DNA of 64,000 bases from Lachnospiraceae bacterium (GTDB lineage Bacteria > Bacillota > Clostridia > Lachnospirales > Lachnospiraceae), in the NCBI GenBank assembly GCA_021770785.1, contig JAETQH010000015.1, positions 1-64,000 of the forward strand, given 5' to 3'. A model generated the notes under the pieces. The model was given only the letters and a program-made list of their open reading frames with translations, made no database searches and was not told where the DNA came from. Position numbers and translations under genes: made by a program. Positions 25,372-34,659 of this stretch are shown in pieces (the first letter of the stretch is position 1; each line of letters opens with the position of its first letter).

Positions 25372-26514
25372 TTATCCCAGCAATACCTTGCTACAGTACT
25401 CAAGCACCTCTTCCACTGCCTGCTTATTTTCCCGGTAAAACACCCGGTTATTTTCTTTTTCCAACTCCACCAGACCGCACGCATACAAGGCACTCATATG
25501 ATGGGAAATCGTAGCGGTGGTAAGCCCCATATGTCTGGCAAGTTCACTGCCGTAGGCACTTTTGTCCCGGATATAGGATAAAATTTCAAATTTGCTTTTG
25601 TCACCTAACACCTTTAGCACCTCCGCCGCATAGCTTTCCATCTCTTTATCGGATTTTTCCCCCTGATGCAGAGGAGTGACTCCTATAACAAAAAGCAGCC
25701 CGGTACAAAGAATATCGCATTTATTACAACTCCCATCCTCTTCTATCTGGCGCCCAAACGCCACCGTATTGGCAGCAATCAATGCAGGCCAGACTTCATA
25801 ACCATGCTCATTGTCTTCCATATTCAATTGAAATTCCTTTCGGATGTAATCAAAAAAACTTTGGTTTTCTAACTTTTTCTCCCAAAAATCGTAAAAAATT
25901 TCAAGTTCGGGCGCAATTTCCTCTTCAAACTGCCTAAGAAACCTCTCTCCCTTTTCTAACAATGCAAACAATTTTTCCCGGTGCTCTTCCCTGTTCCAAA
26001 AGATATCCTGCAGCAGCACTTTCGTTTCGTCCGGCAGATTCATCTTTAAAATCCGCTTCATTACCTCCCCTGGGGTTTTATCCGGTTCCCTTTTCATATC
26101 GTAAATCTGGCAGCCAAAATGCTGCACTATCTCCCCAAACCGGATACAATATTCTTCCTCGGAAATCCCTTCTATCTCTGTCTTTACTTCCCCGGCATCC
26201 TTTCCCATAAAATGTACCATATTAGAAATGAGAAGGATAAAATCCGCCAGAGGCTCCTCGGCGTCTTCCACTCCCTCATTCCTGTCTTTAAAATAAAACT
26301 CGATATCCTTTTTCGCTCTGCGAAATGCTTTCTGTGCCTCTTTTTCAATCTTTTTCAGTAAACGAAAGATACGGGAAATTGCTTTTGCACAATCCTCATA
26401 CTTTGCCAACAGACTTTTTTCTGTCTCTGCACAAGTTTTCTCATTTGCCAGTAAAGAGAATAACTGGTATATCTCTGATAAATAATCAAGCTCTTTTTTG
26501 ATTACCGCCCGCAT
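25372..26514 (-). CDS. ArsR-type HTH regulator with long helical N-terminal domain
   Basis: A 380-residue protein. The last 80 residues are an ArsR winged helix (EVLKVLGDKSKFEILSYIRDKSAYGSELARHMGLTTATISHHMSALYACGLVELEKENNRVFYRENKQ). The first 290 residues are a charged, mostly helical domain without a recognised family and with a CNKC-like cysteine pair (about residues 253-256). ArsR proteins usually repress until a metal or other ligand binds; here the N-terminal domain may be the sensor. It lies 23 bp downstream of an MFS gene on the same strand, and an 18-bp palindrome flanks their promoter, so it probably controls the MFS gene. The Ile/Thr-rich recognition helix is intact. Confidence 0.8.
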   Translation of the reverse strand: MRAVIKKELDYLSEIYQLFSLLANEKTCAETEKSLLAKYEDCAKAISRIFRLLKKIEKEAQKAFRRAKKDIEFYFKDRNEGVEDAEEPLADFILLISNMVHFMGKDAGEVKTEIEGISEEEYCIRFGEIVQHFGCQIYDMKREPDKTPGEVMKRILKMNLPDETKVLLQDIFWNREEHREKLFALLEKGERFLRQFEEEIAPELEIFYDFWEKKLENQSFFDYIRKEFQLNMEDNEHGYEVWPALIAANTVAFGRQIEEDGSCNKCDILCTGLLFVIGVTPLHQGEKSDKEMESYAAEVLKVLGDKSKFEILSYIRDKSAYGSELARHMGLTTATISHHMSALYACGLVELEKENNRVFYRENKQAVEEVLEYCSKVLLG

Positions 26515-26537
26515 ATATCTGCCTTTCTATGACGGAG

Positions 26538-27785
26538 CTACTCTAAACGGACTTTCCGCACTCCAACATAACTAAATAATACCACAAGAAGCATTCCGCT
26601 GACTATAAAAATCTGCACCACGCTGAACTTCGATGCCAGACCACTGATAAGGAAGGAAGTAACCGGCATTGCCGCTGTGGCAGAGGCATTAAAAATCGCC
26701 CCCACTCTGGCAAGGTACTCCTGCCGTACCGCCTTCATAAACTGTACACTTAACACCCCGCTTACAATGCTGACACTAATGCCTATCAAAAAGCTCACCA
26801 CTCCCGCCAGAAGATATACCGCCCATGGAAGCTGTTTCAGGCAGCTGCCTAACGTATATGCCATACAGCTGATACCGATAACTACTCCGCCTGTAATGAC
26901 GTTGGCTCTGACCGAAAAGTTCTCATTTAACTTCGGAAAAATAAGGGAACCCGCCAGCATTCCCAGTGTCAGCAGAACAGACATGACACTGAGCATTTCA
27001 CTGCCCTGTCCCATAACCTCATATGCCAACGGAGTCTGTAAAGCGTTCAACGGAACTACCGCCGCATTAACAGCGACCCCCAGAAGGCAGAAATTACGGA
27101 CTACAGGAACCTCTTTTAAATATTTCGCGCCTTCCGCAAGCTCCTTTTTATAAACTCCAAAATTCAGCCTTTCTCTTCGAGACTCCCTTCCATTTATCCG
27201 GATAAAACTGCGTATAAATGCCGAACCAAAAAAAGATACTGCATCAATAAAAATTGCCACCCAGATTCCAAATATGCCGATAATCACACCTGCCGCTCCC
27301 ATTCCAAGAAGCTGAACCACTGTGGAAACCGTGTTGCTTAAGGAAGTACCGTACTCATAGTATTTTTCTTCCAACAGCTTCGGGACCAATGCCATGCCTG
27401 CCGGCAGGGAAAATGCTTCTACGGTGGAATTAAGGAGAGTAAATGCCACCAGAATCCATGGCGTCACGTTTCCGGTAAGGTACAATGCCACCAAACCGGC
27501 TGTAATAATGCCCCGGATACAGTCTGTCACCACCATGACCTTCTTTTTGTCCATCCCCTCCACCAGCACTCCTGCAAAAGGCTGTAGCAATACCGTAGGC
27601 AGATTATTGATGCCAAAAATAACAGCTGCCCATGCTGCGCTTCCCGTAATCTGGTAAACCAGCCATTCAAAGGCAATCACATCCACCGAATCCCCGAAGC
27701 GGTTAACCATATTGGAAAGCATCAGCTTTACATATTCTTTCTGGGTAAAGACCTCCCGATACCCGGTTTTTCCTGTCTCTTCCAT
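26538..27785 (-). CDS. MFS transporter
   Basis: A 415-residue, 12-helix major facilitator protein of the MFS_3-type exporter group (FTQKEYVKLMLSNMVNRFGDSVDVIAFEWLVYQITGS; loop AGVLVEGMDKKKVMVVTDCIRG between helices 2 and 3). The family includes macrolide and other drug exporters; substrate unknown. It starts after AAAGGAG and is followed 23 bp later by the ArsR-type regulator, forming a two-gene unit. The promoter and palindrome at 27858-27913 lie directly upstream. This is the second MFS_3-type gene in the window next to a regulator (the first is at 11244). Confidence 0.82.
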   Translation of the reverse strand: MEETGKTGYREVFTQKEYVKLMLSNMVNRFGDSVDVIAFEWLVYQITGSAAWAAVIFGINNLPTVLLQPFAGVLVEGMDKKKVMVVTDCIRGIITAGLVALYLTGNVTPWILVAFTLLNSTVEAFSLPAGMALVPKLLEEKYYEYGTSLSNTVSTVVQLLGMGAAGVIIGIFGIWVAIFIDAVSFFGSAFIRSFIRINGRESRRERLNFGVYKKELAEGAKYLKEVPVVRNFCLLGVAVNAAVVPLNALQTPLAYEVMGQGSEMLSVMSVLLTLGMLAGSLIFPKLNENFSVRANVITGGVVIGISCMAYTLGSCLKQLPWAVYLLAGVVSFLIGISVSIVSGVLSVQFMKAVRQEYLARVGAIFNASATAAMPVTSFLISGLASKFSVVQIFIVSGMLLVVLFSYVGVRKVRLE

Positions 27786-27857
27786 TATGCTTCTCCTTTT
27801 CTTTCGTATGTTTATTAGATGTTTATGAAGTTATTATCAGATATATATCTTATATAT

Positions 27858-27913
27858 TTTATACCAGATTGTTAGATATATGTCAAGCATATAGCATTAG
27901 ATTGCAATCTAAT
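27858..27913 (-). promoter_or_regulatory. MFS-arsR promoter and palindromic operator
   Basis: On the minus strand TTGACA (27881-27886), 17-base spacer, TATAAA (27858-27863). Just upstream of the -35 box lies the perfect palindrome ATTAGATTGCAATCTAAT (27896-27913). The arrangement fits binding by the ArsR-type regulator of this unit. Confidence 0.75.
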
Positions 27914-28077
27914 ATGTAACGGGATTAAAAATGCAGGTTGACTTTACATGTCAATCGGATGCCCAGTAACCAAATCAGACAATATTTGGCAACATTTAGC
28001 AACCTTTTACAAAAAAAGGTACATTTTTTCAATCTAAAATACTATAATAAAGATATCATTATCATGTGGAGGTTTCT

Positions 28078-29973
28078 ATGGTCAGTATCGACGATATCTC
28101 ATACGCCTTTAAAAATTATTTTTCCAATTTTATAAACAGTATTTCTTTAGATGAGAAACTACTTGCGCCCGCGCCAAAAGAGGAGTGGATTCGCCGTCTG
28201 CAGGATTGTGCCCGCTTCCAGGCAAGTGTCCGCCAGGAGGACCAGCATATGATTCATTCATTAAATACACTTTTAACAGAGCAGTCTGACACCCTCACCG
28301 CTGCCCACTATGACACTATTTTAAAATACTGTCGGAAGTTATATTATGCAAACTCCAACGAGCCGCCTATCCTTTTGGATTTGGCGCAGAAATTAATTCC
28401 CCATTATGAAAGATTAGATGACACGGAAAATCTGCTTTTTCTCTACTGCTGCGCCGGATACGCTTCCTCCCAGCTTTCCCGCATTGACAGCGGAAACGTC
28501 AGAAAGCTTTCCTCTTATTATTACAAAAAAGTCATCTCCTACCGGGACGAAATTGATACCTTCCAAAATCCCGTAAGCCGCGACTATATTTTTATTGCCT
28601 ACAACAATCTAATCCGTATCGGACCGCGGGCCGGCTGGCTTACCTTAGAAGAATCCTATTCCCTGTGTCAGGAATTATATTCTATCCGGTGTCAGAAAAA
28701 ATTCCGGCAGTTCGACAAGAGCAATCCAAGAATTCCAAGCCTTTGTAAGAAAGCCATTGACGGTTTTCTTAACAACGATTGCCTTGCCGATTTAGAAGGT
28801 TTCTCTTTCACCGAAAATATGCACCAGTTTTGTATCACCCTATCCAAAAAACGCTTTGAAGAGGACAGGACGAAAGCAAAATCCTTTTATCACTGCCCCG
28901 CCTCCACTGTTTTCCAATACTATAAGATTCTGGCTGAGGAAGGCAGTATCTCCTGGGAAGAAGCCTGTGAGATATTAGACGATTACTATTTCAAAAAAGA
29001 GAAGCTGCTCTCCGAAGAAATTGACTTTGATCACCTGACTTTTTACGTGGATTTTGCCATGCTTTTAATCTCCTTTTTGAACAAAACCTCTCTGCCTGCC
29101 TCAAAAAAGAAAGCAAAAATAGTACAGTACCGCCTTCTTTTAAAAAATTTTCTGTCTAACTGCCAGACTGTATTAGAGCGTTATACCTTATGTGAAGGAC
29201 TGTATTTTGCCACCTTCCATCCCTTAATTTTAGAAACTTTTGAGAACCCGGTGGAGAAAACCAATTTCATTATTGATTCTGTGGTTTCCAGTCATCTGCC
29301 TACCATGACCCATTCTGTCATGGTATCCTACTTAGCAGAGGCCATCCTCAAGCATGTTTTTTTGTACTGTCCAGAGATATTAATTACTCCCAAATCACAC
29401 ATGACACTTGACGAACTGCTTACAAAACAACCCCAGGTTACCGACTACGCCGTACAAGCTGCCCTGCTGCATGATATTGGAAAAAACGGCATCGTACCTG
29501 TTATCATGACCCAGCACCGCAATCTGACCGATTACGAATACAGTCTTCTTAAAATGCACCCCCAAAAGGGCGCTGACTATCTGTCCGACAGGGATTTTAT
29601 CGTCTACCGGGACATCGCTCTAGGACACCACAAATCCTATGACGGAAAACGGGGCTATCCGGTAGACTTTGATAATGTACACTCCCCCTACCGTCCCATC
29701 ATTGACCTAATTCACATCTGCGACTGCATAGATGCCGCCACCGACTACCTGAGCCGGAACTATAATCGTGTCAAATCCTTTGCTACGGTGATGGAGGAAT
29801 TAGAGGCAGAAAAGGGAACGGAATACAATCCCGTTCTGGTGGATTTGATTTTAGAACATGACGATCTGTACCGGGAGCTCCGGTTCTTAGTCGAACAGAA
29901 GCGGGAGGATATCTACTATGATGTGTATCTCACCTTTGCAAATAAACACGTTGCCAATATGGAGCACCTCTGA
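28078..29973 (+). CDS. HD-GYP domain protein with novel N-terminal region
   Basis: About 631 residues from the ATG with GGAGG 6 bases upstream (an upstream GTG at 28066 lacks a site). The C-terminal third holds an HD domain of the HD-GYP class: ALLHDIGKNG, KMHPQKGADYL, ALGHHKSYDGKRGYP and HICDCIDAATD. Such domains hydrolyse cyclic dinucleotides, classically c-di-GMP to GMP. The GYP box is DGKRGYP, one residue longer than the usual DGxGYP, and HHE is replaced by HHK, so activity or substrate may differ. The first 400 residues are helical and TPR-like with no recognised input domain, and the protein has no membrane segment. It is a single gene; another HD-GYP and a GGDEF gene are also in the window. 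Confidence 0.85.
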   Translation: MVSIDDISYAFKNYFSNFINSISLDEKLLAPAPKEEWIRRLQDCARFQASVRQEDQHMIHSLNTLLTEQSDTLTAAHYDTILKYCRKLYYANSNEPPILLDLAQKLIPHYERLDDTENLLFLYCCAGYASSQLSRIDSGNVRKLSSYYYKKVISYRDEIDTFQNPVSRDYIFIAYNNLIRIGPRAGWLTLEESYSLCQELYSIRCQKKFRQFDKSNPRIPSLCKKAIDGFLNNDCLADLEGFSFTENMHQFCITLSKKRFEEDRTKAKSFYHCPASTVFQYYKILAEEGSISWEEACEILDDYYFKKEKLLSEEIDFDHLTFYVDFAMLLISFLNKTSLPASKKKAKIVQYRLLLKNFLSNCQTVLERYTLCEGLYFATFHPLILETFENPVEKTNFIIDSVVSSHLPTMTHSVMVSYLAEAILKHVFLYCPEILITPKSHMTLDELLTKQPQVTDYAVQAALLHDIGKNGIVPVIMTQHRNLTDYEYSLLKMHPQKGADYLSDRDFIVYRDIALGHHKSYDGKRGYPVDFDNVHSPYRPIIDLIHICDCIDAATDYLSRNYNRVKSFATVMEELEAEKGTEYNPVLVDLILEHDDLYRELRFLVEQKREDIYYDVYLTFANKHVANMEHL

Positions 29974-30186
29974 CCCACCTCTGGACCAATAGGAAGCAGA
30001 ATTTCGTCCTGATAGGTTTCCTGCTCTACGATATACTGAATCCGGTATTTTCGTATTTTCTGTACTGATTTCTGCCGTATGCCGCTATTTCTTCCGTTCC
30101 GATCTTTTCTAAGACGGTGTCCCTACACGCCCCGCCCTTCTATAGCGTCCCGCCTGTTTTATATCATAGGACAGGAATAGCGCTAA
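29974..30186. other. Intergenic, no gene seen
   Basis: The stretch after the HD-GYP gene has no plausible open frame with a ribosome site. It is AT-rich, with a C-rich run near 30125-30140. No terminator with a T-run was recognised for the HD-GYP gene. Confidence 0.4.
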
Positions 30187-30340
30187 GACAAAAAAACAGC
30201 AGCCCTTCCGGACTGCTGTTTTAGGAGAAGGTATTTTTACTATGGGGTATAGCAAAAACTATATATAATGTATTGGGGGGTTTTACAGGTATTATAATAC
30301 CACCTTCTCCCGAATAAGTGTGCACAAACTTCACAATTTT
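30187..30340 (-). ncRNA. Structured RNA-like element, copy A, with terminator
   Basis: Read on the minus strand: conserved flank (GTGAAGTTTGTGCACAC), stem strand GGGAGAAGG, small palindrome GGTATTATAATACC, hairpin TATAGTTTTTGCTATA, closing strand CCTTCTCC, then a terminator AACAGCAGTCC ggaa GGGCTGCTGTT followed by seven T. Positions 30221-30299 are identical to 30591-30669. The closing stem plus internal hairpins suggest a three-way-junction RNA of about 100-120 nt. No known family was recognised. It lies downstream of ftsH. Confidence 0.55.
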
Positions 30341-30443
30341 TGTTATTACTTTCTGGTAAATATGCACAATACTTGTATACAAGACCTGGCTTCCCCCGAA
30401 ACGCCACATTCCCCGCAAGTCTCTTTACTCTATGGGCGCGGCG

Positions 30444-30520
30444 CAGCCTTCATACCTTTCGGCTCCACACAGCCTCATACCTTCCGGCTCCACACAGCCT
30501 TATACCTTTCGGCTGCATGG
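30444..30520. repeat. Three tandem 25-26 bp repeats
   Basis: Units begin at 30444, 30470 and 30495 with consensus CAGCCTCATACCTTTCGGCTCCACA. Each contains AGCC...GGCT, able to form a tiny hairpin. They lie between the two copies of the structured element. No coding frame or CRISPR-like spacer pattern is present. Confidence 0.75.
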
Positions 30521-30555
30521 TATTTCCCATAGAAATTTGCGTGCCAAACGAGAGG

Positions 30556-30710
30556 GACAAAAAAACAACAACCATCGCTGGCTGCTGTTTTTAGGAGAAG
30601 GTATTTTTACTATGGGGTATAGCAAAAACTATATATAATGTATTGGGGGGTTTTACAGGTATTATAATATCACCTTCTCCCGGATAAGTGTGCACAAACT
30701 TCACAATTTT
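30556..30710 (-). ncRNA. Structured RNA-like element, copy B, with terminator
   Basis: This copy is nearer ftsH and nearly identical to copy A over 120 bp (two substitutions outside the terminator). Its terminator stem differs in sequence but still folds: AACAGCAGCC pairs with GGTTGTTGTT using two G-U pairs, then eight T. Conservation of folding despite sequence change supports a functional terminator. It begins about 75 bases after the ftsH stop codon, so it could be the end of the ftsH mRNA or an independent small RNA. Confidence 0.55.
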
Positions 30711-30784
30711 ATCTCTTCCAAACTGTGCATTTTGTACAGTACTTTTTTCTCTTGCATACAAGTCTGAAAGAAAAACTGCACAAC

Positions 30785-32608
30785 TTACGCTTCAAATAAT
30801 GCCTCAAACTCTTTCTGCCCGATTTTTTCCTTTTCTAACAGCAGGCCGGCACAGGCATCCAGCACGCCCCTGTTTTCCATAATCATGGCTTTTGCCTTGG
30901 CATAGCAGTCATCAATGATACGCTTTACCTCCTGGTCAATGGCAGTTGCCACGCCCTCACTGTAGCCTCTGGTGTGGGCAAGGTCACGTCCGATAAACAC
31001 TTCGTCATCATCATTATCATAGCAAATCAGACCTACGTTATCTGACATACCATACCGTGTCACCATGGCTTTCGCCAGCTTCGTCGCCTGCTTAATATCC
31101 TGGGAGGCTCCCGTGGTAATATCGTCAAATACCAGCTCCTCCGCCACACGTCCGCCTAAGGAGACGATAATATCCTGCAGCATCTTGCCCTTAGTGTTAA
31201 ACATTTCATCCTTTTCCGGCAGAGGCATGGTGTAGCCCGCTGCGCCATTTCCCGTAGGAATAATGGAAACGGTATATACCGGTCCCACATCCGGCAACAG
31301 ATGAAACAAAATCGCATGGCCGGACTCATGAAAAGCTGTAATCCGTTTTTCCTTCTCGGAAATGATACGGCTCTTCTTCTCTGCGCCGATACCCACTTTA
31401 ACAAAGGATTTCTTAATATCCCCCTGGGTCAGGAAAGCTCTGTTCTCCCTCGCCGCCACAATAGCTGCTTCGTTTAAAAGGTTCTCCAAATCCGCTCCGG
31501 TAAATCCGGCTGTGGTCTGTGCCACCTCTTTTAAATCCACATCATCCCCTAAAGGCTTATTTTTTGCATGGACATGGAGGATTTCCTCCCTGCCGCCCAC
31601 ATCGGGGCGTCCCACATAAACCTTACGGTCAAAACGGCCGGGGCGCATAATGGCCGGGTCGAGGATATCCACACGGTTGGTTGCCGCCATCACGATAATG
31701 CCCTCGTTAATACCAAAGCCGTCCATCTCCACTAACATCTGATTTAAAGTCTGCTCGCGCTCGTCATGACCGCCGCCCATACCGGTTCCGCGGCGTCTTG
31801 CCACAGCATCAATCTCATCAATGAATACAATACAGGGGGCATTCTTTTTCGCTTCTTCAAACAAATCCCTGACACGGGAAGCTCCCACACCCACGAACAT
31901 TTCCACAAAGTCAGAACCGGAAATGCTAAAGAAGGGCACACCTGCCTCTCCTGCGATTGCCTTTGCCAGAAGGGTTTTACCTGTTCCCGGAGGTCCTACC
32001 AAAAGCACTCCCTTGGGGATTCTTGCCCCTAACTTGGTGTATTTTCTGGGTTCCTTTAAAAAATCTACGATTTCCTCTAACTCTTCTTTTTCCTCTTTCA
32101 GCCCCGCCACCTTTTCAAAGGTCACACGTTTTTCCGGATCATCTGCCATCATTTTTGCACGGCTCTTGCCGAAGTTCATCATTTTGCTGCCGCCGCCGGA
32201 ATTTGCAGCTGCCTGATTGGTCATAATGATAAAGAAAATAAACATGGCGGCAAAAATAATCAGATAAGGCAGCAGTGTCAGAAGCCAGCTTTCCTCCGGC
32301 GGGCTCTGCACGGTATAGTTCTTAACTCCCTGCTCCCGCATATAGCTTTCCACCTCTGCCACGTCGGACACATAGAGCACCTGGGTGCTCCCGTCGTTGA
32401 ACAAAATCTGGAGGCTACCCGTAGGCACTTCCCTGTTGGGCACCACATGAACCTGCGCCACCTCACCGCTCTCGATGGCTTCTTCAAACTGGGCCCTGGT
32501 GTAATTGTTGGTTGCCGAATTGCCGTCTAACCAATACCAGATTGCAACCACCGCCAAAATTAATATGAGATAAATTCCAAATCCTCTAAAACTACTTCTT
32601 CTATTCAC
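30785..32608 (-). CDS. ftsH: ATP-dependent zinc metalloprotease FtsH
   Basis: A 607-residue membrane-anchored AAA+ protease that degrades misfolded membrane and short-lived regulatory proteins. Two membrane segments (about 9-27 and 108-130) enclose the extracellular FtsH_ext domain. Walker A GPPGTGKT is at 205-212, Walker B VFIDEID at 261-267, the second region of homology runs from 309 to 328, and the zinc motif HESGH is at 427-431. The start is GTG with AAGGAG upstream and overlaps the hpt stop region by 8 bases. The order spoIIE-tilS-hpt-ftsH is the classical Firmicute arrangement. Two structured RNA-like elements follow the gene. Confidence 0.97.
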   Translation of the reverse strand: MNRRSSFRGFGIYLILILAVVAIWYWLDGNSATNNYTRAQFEEAIESGEVAQVHVVPNREVPTGSLQILFNDGSTQVLYVSDVAEVESYMREQGVKNYTVQSPPEESWLLTLLPYLIIFAAMFIFFIIMTNQAAANSGGGSKMMNFGKSRAKMMADDPEKRVTFEKVAGLKEEKEELEEIVDFLKEPRKYTKLGARIPKGVLLVGPPGTGKTLLAKAIAGEAGVPFFSISGSDFVEMFVGVGASRVRDLFEEAKKNAPCIVFIDEIDAVARRRGTGMGGGHDEREQTLNQMLVEMDGFGINEGIIVMAATNRVDILDPAIMRPGRFDRKVYVGRPDVGGREEILHVHAKNKPLGDDVDLKEVAQTTAGFTGADLENLLNEAAIVAARENRAFLTQGDIKKSFVKVGIGAEKKSRIISEKEKRITAFHESGHAILFHLLPDVGPVYTVSIIPTGNGAAGYTMPLPEKDEMFNTKGKMLQDIIVSLGGRVAEELVFDDITTGASQDIKQATKLAKAMVTRYGMSDNVGLICYDNDDDEVFIGRDLAHTRGYSEGVATAIDQEVKRIIDDCYAKAKAMIMENRGVLDACAGLLLEKEKIGQKEFEALFEA

Positions 32609-33152
32609 TTGCTTCTCCTTCTTCGTCCTCTATTTCCACAAATCCAATATATGGCAGATTACGATATTTCTGGTCATAATCTAAACCGTAACCCACGACA
32701 AACTCATCGGGAATCTCAAATCCCACATAATCCACGGCAACCTGCACCACACGGCGTTCCGGTTTGTCTAGCAGGGTACACAGCTTCAGACTCTTTGGAT
32801 TTCTTGTTTTCAAATTCTGCAGCAAATAACTTAAAGTCCTTCCGGAATCAATGATATCCTCAATGACTAACACATTTTTTCCCTCGATACTGGTGGATAA
32901 ATCCTGTACGATTTTCACCACGCCGCTTGAGGAAGTACCTGATCCATAGCTGGAAACGGACATAAATTCAATTTCCACCGGGGAAGTGATACGCTTTGCC
33001 AGCTCACAGGTAAAAAATACGGAGCCCTTCAAAATACAAATCAGACATATCGGCTCGTCACCGTATTCTGCACTAATCTGCGCTCCCAATTCCTTAATTC
33101 TCGCTTCAATTTTTTCCTCCGAAAGATGAACATTAATCTGTTTAATCTTCAT
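32601..33152 (-). CDS. hpt: Hypoxanthine phosphoribosyltransferase
   Basis: A 183-residue purine salvage enzyme that converts hypoxanthine (and guanine) with PRPP to IMP/GMP in the cytoplasm. The PRPP-binding motif VLVIEDIIDSGRT is at about 94-106, and the flexible-loop region SVSSYGSGTSSSG precedes it. The C-terminal YVGFEIPDEFVVGYGLDY is diagnostic for HPRT. It overlaps the tilS end by 11 bases (start with GGAGG inside tilS) and the ftsH start by 8, forming a tightly coupled tilS-hpt-ftsH unit. In Bacillus the protein also cooperates with TilS at the ftsH promoter; this is not tested here. Confidence 0.96.
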   Translation of the reverse strand: MKIKQINVHLSEEKIEARIKELGAQISAEYGDEPICLICILKGSVFFTCELAKRITSPVEIEFMSVSSYGSGTSSSGVVKIVQDLSTSIEGKNVLVIEDIIDSGRTLSYLLQNLKTRNPKSLKLCTLLDKPERRVVQVAVDYVGFEIPDEFVVGYGLDYDQKYRNLPYIGFVEIEDEEGEASE

Positions 33153-34659
33153 GATAATTTCCTCCGACCGCCTGTACTTCTAATATTTTTTTCGTCTGCT
33201 GACTGATTCTGTAATCTGCGCTGATGCGCCCTCCGATGACCCATAACACATGGGCTTCCTGCGCAAAAAGCCAGATATTATCCCGGCACTCCCGGGGAAT
33301 CTTTTCATTTACAAAATATTCTTTTAATTTTTTCTTATGCCCCTGTAAATCCACCGTCAGATAATCTCCCGGCTGTCTCCTTCGTATCTGCAAGTTACCT
33401 TTTATCTTATCATAATTCAGCCATTTCGTATACTTTTTTTTGTAAATTTCACCAATTTCCGGCTTCGTCTCCAAAATACGGAAATGCAGTTCTCCCTCCG
33501 GCAGTGAAATGCAGATTTCCTCCCCCGCCTCTAACCGCTGCCATTCGGCTTCGCCCAGACGGTATTCCCGGGGAAGCTGTGCCATGTGATTTTGCAGCCT
33601 GTCTGCAGCATTAGACTGCACTCCCTCTTTTCGAAGGCGGACGCCCTCATAAACCCTCTCTGCCCTCACACCGTAAGGCAAATCCAGGCTCCGCCCCACC
33701 TGCTTTTGAAATAAAAACCGCACCTCCTCCACATGCACAAATCCGATGTCCCTGCTGCTGTCGGAAACCTCTGCAAGGATACGGTGGATCATTTCATCTT
33801 GTAAAAATTCCGGATACGTCTCAAATTTTTCTGAAGCAATGACGACCGTTCCGCCGGGCTCCTTTTTATTTCCTCCCGTTTTTCTCTCCGGCGTTTCCCT
33901 GACACAGCATTCCCGTATTGCCTCCTCTGCCTGCCGCGCCAGATAGTCCGCAACCTGCCGCAGCATTCCCGCACTGCGGTTCATATGGGAAACCGCCCGC
34001 TCATTTATTTCGGAAAGCTCCGGCAGGATGTTGTGGCGGATACGATTTCTGCTGTAATCCGTGTCTGCATTGGTGGAATCCTCCCGGTATTCCTGCCCGA
34101 TGCCGTTAAGATAGCTTTCGATCTCCCGCCGCTGGACATTTAGAAGCGGACGGATAAGCTCTGCTCCCTCCATCAGGGGACGCTTCGCCCGCATTCCCGC
34201 AAGCCCCACAATGCCGCTGCCCCGTATCATCTGAAACAGCAGGGTTTCCGCATTGTCGTCCGCATGGTGGGCTAACGCCACTCTGACGGTTCTTTTTTCT
34301 TCCTTTCTTTTTTCGATTTCTTTCCGGTAACATTCATAGCGCTTGATTCTTGCCGCCTCTTCTAACCCTAAACCCTTTTCCTTTGCATAGGAGGGCACGT
34401 CCACGGCATAGATGTGGCAGGGCACATGAAAACTGTCACACAATGTCCGAACAAAGGCAGCGTCCCCGCGGCTCTCTTCTCCCCGGATCCCGTGCTCCAC
34501 ATGCACAGCCTCTAAGGTAAAATCCATTTTCTTTTGTATTTCCAATAAAAGGCGCAGCAGGCACACAGAGTCCGCTCCCCCGGAAACCCCCGCAATCACG
34601 CAGTCACCCTGCGCAATCAACTTTTCCGCCTTTATCCACTCGATCACTTGCTCTGTCAT
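33142..34659 (-). CDS. tilS: tRNA(Ile)-lysidine synthase TilS
   Basis: A 505-residue enzyme that modifies C34 of tRNA-Ile2 to lysidine so that it reads AUA. The PP-loop SGGADS is at 26-31, followed by HVEHGIRG and the conserved ALAHHADDNAETLLFQMIRGSGI. The C-terminal TilS domain contains DYLTVDLQGHKKKLKEYFVNEKIPRE. It is essential in nearly all bacteria. The ATG follows directly on the stop codon of spoIIE (TAAATG), and the 3' end overlaps hpt, so it sits within the sporulation/stress cluster. Confidence 0.96.
   Translation of the reverse strand: MTEQVIEWIKAEKLIAQGDCVIAGVSGGADSVCLLRLLLEIQKKMDFTLEAVHVEHGIRGEESRGDAAFVRTLCDSFHVPCHIYAVDVPSYAKEKGLGLEEAARIKRYECYRKEIEKRKEEKRTVRVALAHHADDNAETLLFQMIRGSGIVGLAGMRAKRPLMEGAELIRPLLNVQRREIESYLNGIGQEYREDSTNADTDYSRNRIRHNILPELSEINERAVSHMNRSAGMLRQVADYLARQAEEAIRECCVRETPERKTGGNKKEPGGTVVIASEKFETYPEFLQDEMIHRILAEVSDSSRDIGFVHVEEVRFLFQKQVGRSLDLPYGVRAERVYEGVRLRKEGVQSNAADRLQNHMAQLPREYRLGEAEWQRLEAGEEICISLPEGELHFRILETKPEIGEIYKKKYTKWLNYDKIKGNLQIRRRQPGDYLTVDLQGHKKKLKEYFVNEKIPRECRDNIWLFAQEAHVLWVIGGRISADYRISQQTKKILEVQAVGGNYHED

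Noticed and set aside
30221-30280. Mini-frame MGYSKNYI after AGGAGAAGG in the duplicated element (also at 30591)
   Set aside because: Only eight codons, spacing to the putative ribosome site is too long, and the strand is opposite to the terminators.
30281-30300. TATAAT inside GGTATTATAATACC as a -10 box of the RNA-like element
   Set aside because: No acceptable -35 box at 16-18 bases; the motif is more simply part of a palindromic stem.
30444-30520. CRISPR array
   Set aside because: Units are contiguous without unique spacers and there are no cas genes; the same holds for the tandem repeats at 50364-50608.
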